DNA from: Methyloceanibacter sp.
GTDB lineage: Bacteria; Pseudomonadota; Alphaproteobacteria; Rhizobiales; Methyloligellaceae
Assembly (NCBI GenBank): GCA_016649675.1
Contig: JAENXG010000096.1
Coordinates: 1 to 8,531, forward strand
DNA length: 8,531 bases
Reading direction: 5' to 3'
In this document: in pieces, positions 1-6,575 of the stretch
Layout: each line of letters begins with the position of its first letter
Numbering within the stretch: the first letter of the stretch is position 1
The notes under the pieces: generated by a model
The model's input: only the letters and a program-made list of their open reading frames with translations
Database searches by the model: none
Told to the model about the DNA's origin: nothing
Made by a program: the position numbers and the translations under genes

Positions 1-20
1 GCCGACACTGGGCGCGCCAT
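1..20 (-). CDS. possible first codons of a leftward gene after hpnH (cut by window edge)
   Basis: An ATG (18-20) lies 7 bases beyond the hpnH stop on the same strand and opens an uninterrupted frame reading M-A-R-P-V-S to the window edge. A GGAG-like stretch, formed by the last codons of hpnH, sits about 10 bases upstream, so the two genes could be translationally coupled. In many hopanoid clusters hpnG (adenosylhopane phosphorylase) follows hpnH, but six residues are far too few to identify it. This is a weak call based on position. Confidence 0.22.
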
Positions 21-40
21 GGCAGCGCTACTCCGCTGCC
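21..40 (-). other. GC-rich stem-loop spanning the hpnH stop codon
   Basis: A perfect 7-bp inverted repeat (GGCAGCG at 21-27, CGCTGCC at 34-40) with a 6-base loop encloses the hpnH TAG stop. On the coding strand the loop reads GAGTAG and the hairpin ends directly before the ATG at 18-20. There is no run of T after it, so it does not look like an intrinsic terminator. It could affect translation of a downstream gene or mRNA stability. Confidence 0.35.
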
Positions 41-1176
41 GCGATCTCCTCGGCCCCGGCTTCGGCTTTCGCGATCTCGGTTAGCTTTTGCTGGACGTGG
101 CGAGAAAACACATATTCGGCCGGCCGCTGGCCCTCGAGCGGAATGTCTGGGGCCATCGCCCCTTTCGTTTTGATTCCGGCGAGTGCGACCTTCACAGCCT
201 TCCACGGCTTCCTGACCGCATCGACGACGGCTGAGGCTTCAAAGCCGCTATGCACCATGCAGTCGGCGCACTTCTCGTAGTTGCCCGTGCCGTAGGCCTC
301 CCAGTCGGTATCCTCCATGAGCTCCTTGAAGGTCTGGGCATAACCCTCGCCAAGCAGATAGCAGGGACGCTGCCAGCCGAACACCGTCCGGGTCGGGTTG
401 CCCCAGGGGGTGCAGTGATAGGTCTGATTGCCGGCGAGGAAATCGAGAAACAGTCCGGACTGGAAGAGCGGCCATTTGCGCCTTCCGGGAGCGCGGCGGA
501 AGATGTCGCGAAAGAGCTGCTTGGTCTTGGTGCGATTGAGGAAATGCTGCTGGTCCGGTGCACGCTCATACGCGTAACCTGGCGAGACCGTGATGCCATC
601 CACATTGAGCGCCACGACGCTATCGAAGAAGTTCGCCACGCGCTCGGCCTCGGCATCGCTGAACAGCGTGCAGTTGATGTTCACCCGAAAGCCTTTTTCC
701 TTGGCGGTTCGAATTGCTTTGACAGCGCGGTCGTAGACCCCGGATCGGCAAACCGACTTGTCATGCATCTCTTTGTCGCCATCGAGATGCACCGACCAAT
801 TGAACCGGCTGTCCGGTTGATATAGGTCGAGCTTCTTCTCCATCAGCAGCGCATTGGTGCAGACGGTGACATACTTGCCCTTGGCGAGGGCGCCCCTAAC
901 GATCTCGGGAAGCTCCCCGTGCAGAAGCGGCTCACCGCCGGCGAGCACCACCACCGGCGCCCCGCATTCGTCGATCGCCTGCATGCAGTCGGCAACCGGA
1001 AGGCGCTGATCCAGGATCTTGTCTGGGTAATCGATCTTGCCGCATCCCGCGCAAGCAAGGTTGCAGCGAAAAAGCGGCTCGAGCATCAGAACCAGGGGAT
1101 AGCGCTTACGGCCACGCAAGTGTTGGCGGGCGACATAGGCCCCGATGGTTATGGCCTGCCGAAGTGGAATCCCCAT
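28..1176 (-). CDS. hpnH: HpnH, radical SAM adenosylhopane synthase
   Basis: HpnH is a cytoplasmic or membrane-associated radical SAM enzyme that joins a 5'-deoxyadenosyl group to the C30 hopene (diploptene), giving adenosylhopane, the first committed step to C35 hopanoids. The product from the chosen start is 382 residues, about the family's usual length. Near the N-terminus it carries the [4Fe-4S] signature C38-x3-C42-x2-C45 inside the highly conserved context EPLFRCNLACAGCGKIDYP. The SAM-binding GGEPLL stretch follows at about residues 81-86, and further cysteines near the C-terminus (YEKCADCM) are typical of HpnH. The frame extends upstream to a GTG at 1210-1212. The ATG at 1174-1176 is preferred because it follows a strong AAGGGAG ribosome site and gives the usual family N-terminus (MxIPxxQA). 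It lies 48 bases after ispH on the same strand, so the two are probably cotranscribed. The function is known from the family; no residue looks lost. Confidence 0.95.
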   Translation of the reverse strand: MGIPLRQAITIGAYVARQHLRGRKRYPLVLMLEPLFRCNLACAGCGKIDYPDKILDQRLPVADCMQAIDECGAPVVVLAGGEPLLHGELPEIVRGALAKGKYVTVCTNALLMEKKLDLYQPDSRFNWSVHLDGDKEMHDKSVCRSGVYDRAVKAIRTAKEKGFRVNINCTLFSDAEAERVANFFDSVVALNVDGITVSPGYAYERAPDQQHFLNRTKTKQLFRDIFRRAPGRRKWPLFQSGLFLDFLAGNQTYHCTPWGNPTRTVFGWQRPCYLLGEGYAQTFKELMEDTDWEAYGTGNYEKCADCMVHSGFEASAVVDAVRKPWKAVKVALAGIKTKGAMAPDIPLEGQRPAEYVFSRHVQQKLTEIAKAEAGAEEIAAAE

Positions 1177-1182
1177 CACAGG

Positions 1183-1189
1183 CTCCCTT
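1183..1189 (-). promoter_or_regulatory. ribosome binding site of hpnH
   Basis: On the coding strand AAGGGAG lies 6 bases before the ATG at 1174-1176. This decides the start in favour of that ATG over the upstream in-frame GTG at 1212, which has only a weak purine stretch before it. Confidence 0.65.
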
Positions 1190-1192
1190 GAC

Positions 1193-1212
1193 GTGGTCGT
1201 GTCGCGGACCAC
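1193..1212 (-). other. small stem-loop in the ispH-hpnH gap
   Basis: GTGGTC (1193-1198) and GACCAC (1207-1212) form a perfect 6-bp stem with an 8-base loop between the ispH stop and the hpnH ribosome site. No T-tract follows, so it is not a classical terminator. If hpnH starts at the ATG at 1176, the hairpin is non-coding and could tune hpnH expression or mark an RNA processing point. Six base pairs may be chance. Confidence 0.25.
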
Positions 1213-1224
1213 CTGGAAATTGGT

Positions 1225-2151
1225 TTAAGCTTCGGCCAACTCTCGTGGCAGTCGGAAATAGACCCTTTCCTCCATACCAGAGAGCGCCGAAACCTCAATC
1301 GGGCCCAATCGCCGCAGAGCCGCAATGACATCGTCGACCAGGACTTCCGGAGCCGAAGCGCCGGCAGTCAGTCCGATAGTGGTCTTGCCGGCGAACCATT
1401 CATGGTTGAGCTCGCCGCCATCGGCCACGAGATAGCTAGGGATGCCCGACTCCTCTCCGATCTCGCGCAGGCGGTTTGAGTTCGAGCTGTTTTTGGCGCC
1501 AACGACCAAGATCAGATCGACCAGCGTAGCGAGCTCCCGCACGGCTGTTTGGCGGTTCTGAGTCGCATAACAGATGTCGCGGGTCTCGGGACCGATGACA
1601 TCTTTGAACCTTTTCTTGACGGCTTCAATCGTGGCACGCGTGTCGTCTACGCTCAGCGTTGTCTGAGTGATATAGGCCACGGGAGCGTCAAGGGGGATAT
1701 CGAGCCGATCGACATCCTCGGTGCTTTGAATGAGATGCACGTCACCCTTGAGCTGGCCCATGGTGCCCTCGATCTCGGGATGGCCGGCATGACCGATCAG
1801 TATCACGATGCGGCCTTGGTCGAGATAGCGCTGACCCTCATGATGGACCTTGGCGACAAGGGGGCAGACCGCGTCGAGAACCGATAAGCCCCGCGCCTTG
1901 GCATCTATCTCGACGCCACGCGATACCCCGTGAGCGCTGAAAATCGTCACCGCACCCGCTGGCACTTCGGAAAGGTCCTCAACGAAGCGGGCCCCTTTAG
2001 CCTTAAGGCTCTCGACGACATGGCGGTTGTGGACTATCTCGTGGCGCACATAGACGGGCGCGCCGAACCTATCGAGCGCCCGTTCTACGATCTCGATTGC
2101 CCGAACCACGCCGGCACAGAAGCCGCGGGGCTGCGCCAAGATGACCTTCAT
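1225..2151 (-). CDS. ispH: IspH, 4-hydroxy-3-methylbut-2-enyl diphosphate reductase
   Basis: IspH (LytB) is the [4Fe-4S] enzyme that reduces HMBPP to IPP and DMAPP, the last step of the MEP pathway and the source of the C5 units for squalene and hopanoids. From the chosen ATG the protein is 308 residues. The cluster-binding cysteines are C12 (PRGFCAGV), C96 (DAVCPLVAK) and C194 (DICYATQNRQ). H41 (HNRHVV), H74 (SAHGVS), H124 and E126 (GHPEIEGT) are the substrate and proton-relay residues, with numbering almost the same as the E. coli enzyme. TQTTLSVDDT and GAKNSSNSNRL are also present. An upstream in-frame ATG at 2203-2205 would add 18 residues (MPRWRANARLDGVQRFRL). It is rejected because family numbering begins at MKVILAQPRG and a good promoter lies inside the extension. 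The gene heads the leftward pair with hpnH. All catalytic residues are intact. Confidence 0.96.
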   Translation of the reverse strand: MKVILAQPRGFCAGVVRAIEIVERALDRFGAPVYVRHEIVHNRHVVESLKAKGARFVEDLSEVPAGAVTIFSAHGVSRGVEIDAKARGLSVLDAVCPLVAKVHHEGQRYLDQGRIVILIGHAGHPEIEGTMGQLKGDVHLIQSTEDVDRLDIPLDAPVAYITQTTLSVDDTRATIEAVKKRFKDVIGPETRDICYATQNRQTAVRELATLVDLILVVGAKNSSNSNRLREIGEESGIPSYLVADGGELNHEWFAGKTTIGLTAGASAPEVLVDDVIAALRRLGPIEVSALSGMEERVYFRLPRELAEA

Positions 2152-2184
2152 GAGCCTGAACCGCTGAACCCCATCCAATCGCGC

Positions 2185-2213
2185 ATTAGCTCGCCAACGA
2201 GGCATGCGGTCAA
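2185..2213 (-). promoter_or_regulatory. candidate sigma-70-type promoter of ispH-hpnH
   Basis: On the minus strand TTGACC (2208-2213, 5 of 6 to TTGACA) is followed after exactly 17 bases by GCTAAT (2185-2190, 4 of 6 to TATAAT). Transcription would begin near 2178 and leave a leader of about 27 bases before the ispH ATG at 2151. The longer ispH frame starting at 2205 would not be fully transcribed from it. Confidence 0.42.
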
Positions 2214-2281
2214 GGTACTTCGCTGTCGCCGCTTAGGTACAGATCACCGAAATTATCGGCGACCAGCTTTGACTTTTGACC

Positions 2282-2300
2282 GGTTCGCCTCAGACGAACC
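2282..2300. promoter_or_regulatory. 19-bp near-perfect palindrome, possible operator
   Basis: The sequence GGTTCGCCTCAGACGAACC is symmetric about the C at 2291: eight of nine arm positions pair, including all six outer bases (GGTTCG/CGAACC), with one mismatched pair (2288/2294). It directly follows two TTGAC motifs on the plus strand. The length and symmetry fit a binding site for a dimeric regulator, placed where it could control ispH and hpnN together. No regulator can be named from the sequence. Confidence 0.4.
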
Positions 2301-2452
2301 AAACAACAGAGACCACACTTCGCCCAAAAAAGGGGAGTACCCGGAGCCTCGTAAATAGAGCGCGCCAATTCCGTCTATCCAACCGCCGGGCGCTGAGAGA
2401 ACCCGTCCGTGTCCCTGGCGAAAAATAGTCAATCCCGAGAATGATGAGTCAC

Positions 2453-2458
2453 TACAAT
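2453..2458 (+). promoter_or_regulatory. candidate -10 element before hpnN
   Basis: TACAAT matches the -10 consensus at five of six positions and lies 27 bases before the hpnN ATG. No good -35 hexamer is found 16-19 bases upstream (CAATCC, GTCAAT), so the promoter is uncertain. There is also no clear Shine-Dalgarno sequence before the ATG, only a purine-mixed ACGACAGCGAT, which suggests modest translation or a very short leader. Confidence 0.25.
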
Positions 2459-2485
2459 TTGTGAAAGCCGCCAAACGACAGCGAT

Positions 2486-5266
2486 ATGATCGAAAAGGTA
2501 ATCATCAAGGTTGTTAGCGCTTGCTGTCGCCGCCCAGCACTGACGCTGATCCTTGCTGTGGTAATAGCTTTTGGTGCGGCTGCCTTCACCTGCGCCAATT
2601 TTGCGATCGACACTGATACCAGTCAGCTCATTTCCTCACAGCTCCCTTGGCGGCAGCGCGAATTGCAGCTCGATAGGGCATTTCCGCAACAGGTAGACAC
2701 CCTTTTGGTGGTCGTGGATGGCGCAACGCCGGAGCTTGCCGACAGCGCCGCCAAGACGATGGCTGCCGCGCTCGCCAAGGAGCGCGCGCATATAGGGGCG
2801 GTGGACGAGGCCGAGGCGGGCCCCTTTTTCGACCACAACGGACTGTTGTTCTTGTCCGTTGAACAGGTGCGACAGACCACCGAGCAGCTCATCCGCGCTC
2901 AGCCCTTTCTCGGCACGCTCGCGACCGATCCAACGCTGCGGGGGTTAGCCCACGCGCTGGCCTTCATCCCGCGAGGGGTTCAGGAGGGCGCCATCGAGTC
3001 CAAGGACTTCGCAAAGCCCCTGTCGCTCCTCTCCACCACCATCGACGCATTGCTTGTGGGGGCCCCCGCGGCTTTCTCTTGGAACGAGCTGATGACGGGC
3101 AAGGCGCCGGCGCCCCGTGAGCTTCGCCGATTCATCCGAGTGAAACCGATTCTTGATTTCGATGCGCTTCAGCCGGGCGCTGCCGCGTCCGAGGCGATCC
3201 GAAAAACCGCCGCGAAGCTCGGCCTCTCCCCGGACAAAGGTGTGAGCGTCCGCCTGACCGGACCTGTTGCCATGGCTGACGAAGAATTCGGCACCGTGGC
3301 GGACGGCGCCTTGCTCAACGTCGTCTTCACCGTGGCAGCGGTGCTCCTCATTCTCTGGCTGGCGCTGCGCTCGGCCCGGCTCATGCTCGCCGTCATGCTG
3401 TGCCTGTTTGTCGGATTGGCAATCACGTCGGCCATCGGCCTCGCCATGGTCAGTGCGCTGAACCTCATTTCGGTGGCCTTTGCCGTCCTTTTTGTCGGGA
3501 TTGGGGTCGATTTTGGCATTCAAGTCGCGGTGCGCTATCGCAAGGAACGGCATCTCGACAATGATTTGGCCCGCGCCCTTGCCGCCACCGCCGCTGGGAT
3601 CGCGAGGCCGCTTACCCTCGCCGCCGCCGCTACCGCCGCCGGCTTTTATGCTTTCCTGCCCACCGACTATCGGGGCGTATCGGAACTTGGGTTGATCTCC
3701 GGCACCGGGATGATCGTCGCTTTCGTCATCAGCGTCACGCTTCTCCCTGCGCTGCTGATGTTGCTCAAGCCTCCTTCCGAGCCGGAGCCTATCGGCTACC
3801 GCCGCCTTGCGCCGGTCGATCGCTTCATGGCGCGTCACCGCGTGCCGATACTCGTTATTGCCGCGCTTGCCATTGCTGCGGGTCTCCCGCTCTTCAAGCA
3901 GCTGAAGTTCGATTTCAATCCGTTGAACTTGCGCAGCGCCAAAGTCGAATCCGTCGCCACCCTGCTCGATCTGATGAAGGATCCCGAGACGACACCGAAT
4001 GTAATCAACGTGCTCACCGCATCGACGGACGAGGCCCATTCTATTGCACAGCGGCTGGACAAGCTGCCTGAGGTCTCTGGCACGGTCACGTTGCAAAGCT
4101 TCGTGCCGAAAGACCAGGACCAGAAGCTGACCATCATCGCTGACGCGGAGGCACTCCTCGGACCCACGCTCGATTCACCGGAGGTCAAGGCGCCACCAAG
4201 CGACAACGAGACGCGCCAAGCCCTCAGCGATGCAGCAGATGCTTTCCTGGCGACCGGTCAGGCCCAGGAGACGACGGCGAATGCAGATATTGCCAGGTCC
4301 TTGAAAGCATTGGCACAAGCTAACGGCGCCCGCCTTGCTTCTATCGAGAACACGCTCCTTAGCGGACTGAAATTGCGGCTCGAGCAGATCCGGGCGAGCC
4401 TTCAGCCCGAGCGCGTTATGCTTGCTCAACTGCCGCAGGACCTCACACGGGATTGGGTAAGCGAGGACGGCAGGGCGCGGATCGAGGTAAGGCCGAACGG
4501 CAACCAAAACGATAATGCGACGATGCAGCGCTTTGCCGCCGCGGTGCTGCAAGTCGCGCCCGAGGCCACCGGCACGCCGATCCTTATTCAGGAATCAGCC
4601 AAGACCATTGTGAGCGCATTCCTACAGGCCGGGGCCTTGGCGTTGATCGTCATCACGCTGACCCTGTTTCTGGTGTTGCGCCGGCCAAGCGACGTGCTGG
4701 TGACGCTGGTGCCCTTGCTGCTTGCCGGTGTTGTCACCCTGGAGCTGACCGTCCTACTCGGGCTTCCGCTCAATTTCGCCAATATCATCGCGCTGCCGCT
4801 GCTGCTTGGCGTGGGCGTCGCCTTCAAAATCTATTACGTGCTTGCGTGGAGGGAGGGGGAGACCAGCCTGCTGGCCTCGGCGCTCACCCGCGCGGTGCTG
4901 TTCAGTGCCATGACCACGGCATCGGCCTTCGCGAGCCTTTGGCTATCCAACCATCCCGGCACGTCGAGCATGGGCAAACTGTTGAGCCTGTCGCTCGCGA
5001 CCACGCTCGTTGCGGCGGTGCTGTTTCAGCCGATCCTGATGGGGCCACCGCGCCAGGTAAAAGAAGCGGAGCCGCCGGCACCTCAGCCGGTGCCTGTGCC
5101 TGCCGTTCCGCAACCGGCGATGTCCGAAGAGGATCAGCCGGCCAAGTCGCGGCGCTCGCGCAAGAAGCGGAAGAATTCGACGCCCTCGCGCAGCCGGCGC
5201 TTCATCATCTCGGGGCTGCGCACCATCTCGCCCACGATGGCCGCGATCTTCGGCGCGCGGAAATAG
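2486..5266 (+). CDS. hpnN: HpnN, RND-family hopanoid transporter
   Basis: HpnN is an inner-membrane RND (MMPL-type) transporter needed to move hopanoids to the outer membrane. The protein has 926 residues, somewhat longer than the roughly 860-880 usual as I recall. It shows the RND double layout. TM1 lies at about 19-38 and a large periplasmic loop at 41-275. A block of helices follows at about 276-427, then a second helix near 453-470, a second periplasmic loop to about 710, and a final helix block to about 850. The helix equivalent to RND TM4 carries GIGVDFGIQ with D342, whereas the matching stretch of the second half reads GVGVAFKIY with A779 and K781. After residue 852 comes an odd tail with a proline-rich stretch (863-877) and a basic Arg/Ser/Lys stretch (887-905). 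From residue 883 on, the tail is antisense to the end of hpnJ. The gene starts divergently from ispH, with a weak ribosome site but an N-terminus typical of the family. No frameshift is seen. Confidence 0.93.
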   Translation: MIEKVIIKVVSACCRRPALTLILAVVIAFGAAAFTCANFAIDTDTSQLISSQLPWRQRELQLDRAFPQQVDTLLVVVDGATPELADSAAKTMAAALAKERAHIGAVDEAEAGPFFDHNGLLFLSVEQVRQTTEQLIRAQPFLGTLATDPTLRGLAHALAFIPRGVQEGAIESKDFAKPLSLLSTTIDALLVGAPAAFSWNELMTGKAPAPRELRRFIRVKPILDFDALQPGAAASEAIRKTAAKLGLSPDKGVSVRLTGPVAMADEEFGTVADGALLNVVFTVAAVLLILWLALRSARLMLAVMLCLFVGLAITSAIGLAMVSALNLISVAFAVLFVGIGVDFGIQVAVRYRKERHLDNDLARALAATAAGIARPLTLAAAATAAGFYAFLPTDYRGVSELGLISGTGMIVAFVISVTLLPALLMLLKPPSEPEPIGYRRLAPVDRFMARHRVPILVIAALAIAAGLPLFKQLKFDFNPLNLRSAKVESVATLLDLMKDPETTPNVINVLTASTDEAHSIAQRLDKLPEVSGTVTLQSFVPKDQDQKLTIIADAEALLGPTLDSPEVKAPPSDNETRQALSDAADAFLATGQAQETTANADIARSLKALAQANGARLASIENTLLSGLKLRLEQIRASLQPERVMLAQLPQDLTRDWVSEDGRARIEVRPNGNQNDNATMQRFAAAVLQVAPEATGTPILIQESAKTIVSAFLQAGALALIVITLTLFLVLRRPSDVLVTLVPLLLAGVVTLELTVLLGLPLNFANIIALPLLLGVGVAFKIYYVLAWREGETSLLASALTRAVLFSAMTTASAFASLWLSNHPGTSSMGKLLSLSLATTLVAAVLFQPILMGPPRQVKEAEPPAPQPVPVPAVPQPAMSEEDQPAKSRRSRKKRKNSTPSRSRRFIISGLRTISPTMAAIFGARK
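5134..5266. other. 133-bp convergent coding overlap of hpnN and hpnJ
   Basis: The last 44 codons and stop of hpnN are read from the same DNA as the last 44 codons of hpnJ on the other strand. The HpnJ end (motif RRLREGVEFFRFL) looks like normal family sequence. The HpnN end is basic and low in complexity, so the HpnN frame is the likely invader. No terminator-like hairpin with a T-tract is visible for either gene here, so the two transcripts probably overlap. Confidence 0.7.
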
Positions 5267-6561
5267 AAGCGCTTATAGAAGGCCTCGACCGAGTCGAAGA
5301 TCTCGGTGTGGCTGAGATGCGGGTAGGAGATGGGCGCGATCTGAGTTCCGAGATCGGTCAACAGCTCCTCGTCCTCATGGTGCAGCCAATTGTTTTCACG
5401 CGCCTGATTATAAAGGAAGGTGCCGGGATAGGGAGCGGCGAGCGACACCTGAATGGTGTGCGGGTTGACCTCCTGGGCGAAGCGTATCGTCTCCTCGATC
5501 GTCTCTTTGGTCTCGCCCGGCAGGCCGACGATGAAAGTGCCGTGAATGACGATGCCGAGATCGTGGCAATCCTTGGTGAAACGGCGGGCGACGTCCACCC
5601 GCATACCCTTCTTGATGTTGTACAGTATCTGCTGGTTGCCGGATTCGTAGCCGACGAGCAGCAGACGCAAGCCGTTGTCCTTCATCACCTTCAGCGTCTC
5701 ATACGGGACGTTGGCTTTGGCATTGCAGGACCAGGTCAGACCGAGCTTTCCGATCTCCTTGGCGAGGGCTTCGACGCGCGGCAGATTGTCGGTGAGCGTG
5801 TCGTCGTCGAAGAAGAACTCCTTCACCTGTGGGAAGGCCGTCTTCGCCCAGGTCAATTCCTCAATGACATGGCCGACGCTGCGCACGCGATAGCGATGGC
5901 CGCCAACCGTCTGCGGCCAGAGACAGAAGGTGCAGCGCGATTTGCAGCCGCGGCCTGTGTAGAATGATATGTAAGGGTGCTTGAGGTAGCCGCCGAAATA
6001 GTTCTCGACGACGAGGTCGCGTTTGTACACCGGCGTCACAAAGGGGAGTGCGTCCATGTCCTCGAGAATCGCACGATCGGAATTGTGGACCACGATGCCG
6101 TCGGCATTCCGATAAGAGAGACCGACAATTTTGCCGAGGTCCCGTCCTTCTGCCACCTCCTTGATGGTGTAATCGAACTCGTTTCGGCCTACGAAGTCGA
6201 TGGCGCGCGAGGCTTCGAGGCTCTCCTGCGGCTGGACGGCGACCTTGGCGCCGATCAAGCCGATCTTGAGGCCCGGATTTAGCTCCTTCATCGCCTCGGC
6301 CGTCTTCACATCGCTCAAGAAGGACGGCGACGACGTATGTACCACGAGGAGATCATATTGCCGCGCATAGGGCGCGATGTCGGCGAAGCTCAGCCGATGG
6401 GGTGGCGCATCGACCAGCTTCGAATCCGGAACGAGTGCGGCGGCTTGGGCAAGCCAGGTCGGATACCAGAAGGAGCGCACCTCACGCCGCATTTGGTAAC
6501 GCGCGCCAGCGCCGCCATCGAAACCGTCATAGGAAGGAGCCTGTAGGAAGAGCGTGCGCAT
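5134..6561 (-). CDS. hpnJ: HpnJ, radical SAM enzyme for hopanoid cyclitol ether formation
   Basis: HpnJ is a B12-binding-domain radical SAM protein. In Burkholderia genetics it is needed to convert bacteriohopanetetrol glucosamine to the bacteriohopanetetrol cyclitol ether. The protein has 475 residues. Residues 1-140 resemble the cobalamin-binding-type Rossmann domain of class B radical SAM proteins, starting MRTLFLQAPSYDGFDGGAGARYQ as in the family. The radical SAM core carries C206-x3-C210-x2-C213 (GRGCKSRCTFCLWP). FDDDTLTDN, WSCNAKANV, LVGYESGNQQIL and FIVGLPGET follow as expected for this fold. The start at 6559-6561 is 14 bases after hpnI, with GAGGA and GGA elements overlapping the hpnI stop, so the genes are probably coupled in one operon. 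The C-terminus (MMKRRLREGVEFFRFLRER) is normal for the family although it overlaps hpnN. Cobalamin use is inferred only from the fold. Confidence 0.94.
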   Translation of the reverse strand: MRTLFLQAPSYDGFDGGAGARYQMRREVRSFWYPTWLAQAAALVPDSKLVDAPPHRLSFADIAPYARQYDLLVVHTSSPSFLSDVKTAEAMKELNPGLKIGLIGAKVAVQPQESLEASRAIDFVGRNEFDYTIKEVAEGRDLGKIVGLSYRNADGIVVHNSDRAILEDMDALPFVTPVYKRDLVVENYFGGYLKHPYISFYTGRGCKSRCTFCLWPQTVGGHRYRVRSVGHVIEELTWAKTAFPQVKEFFFDDDTLTDNLPRVEALAKEIGKLGLTWSCNAKANVPYETLKVMKDNGLRLLLVGYESGNQQILYNIKKGMRVDVARRFTKDCHDLGIVIHGTFIVGLPGETKETIEETIRFAQEVNPHTIQVSLAAPYPGTFLYNQARENNWLHHEDEELLTDLGTQIAPISYPHLSHTEIFDSVEAFYKRFYFRAPKIAAIVGEMVRSPEMMKRRLREGVEFFRFLRERRDLAG

Positions 6562-6575
6562 GTCTCGTTCCGTCC

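Larger units (their letters stand above)
2206..2485. other. divergent intergenic region between ispH and hpnN
   Basis: This stretch holds no convincing gene on either strand. It is more AT-rich than the flanking genes and must contain the control elements of hpnN and part of those of ispH. Tandem TTGAC motifs occur on the plus strand at 2269-2273 and 2276-2280, directly before a 19-bp palindrome, but neither has a good -10 at normal spacing. A TACAAT element lies near hpnN. The A-rich run near 2325 is not preceded by a stem. Confidence 0.6.

Noticed and set aside
21..40. Intrinsic terminator of hpnH
   Set aside because: The stem is good, but no T-tract follows it on the minus strand and a possible start codon follows directly.
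250..825. Plus-strand open frame of 191 codons antisense to hpnH
   Set aside because: hpnH shows all radical SAM motifs on the minus strand, and this frame has no recognisable domain or ribosome site.
2269..2304. hpnN promoter using the TTGACT or TTGACC motifs as -35
   Set aside because: No acceptable -10 hexamer occurs 16-19 bases downstream (AGACGA or CCAAAC). A start there would leave a leader of more than 160 bases.
2253..2474. Minus-strand frame of 73 codons within the ispH-hpnN intergenic region
   Set aside because: It has no convincing ribosome site or family resemblance, overlaps the palindrome and the hpnN upstream region, and its product looks random.
2945..4096. Minus-strand open frame of 383 codons inside hpnN
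   Set aside because: It is rich in His, Arg, Gly and Glu, as expected from the complement of membrane-protein codons, and it covers the helix block of HpnN. It is a shadow.
4846..5967. Plus-strand open frame of 373 codons across the hpnN end and hpnJ
   Set aside because: It lies antisense to hpnJ and out of frame with hpnN, its composition is that of a GC-rich shadow, and it shows no recognisable domain. HpnJ on the other strand has all its family motifs.
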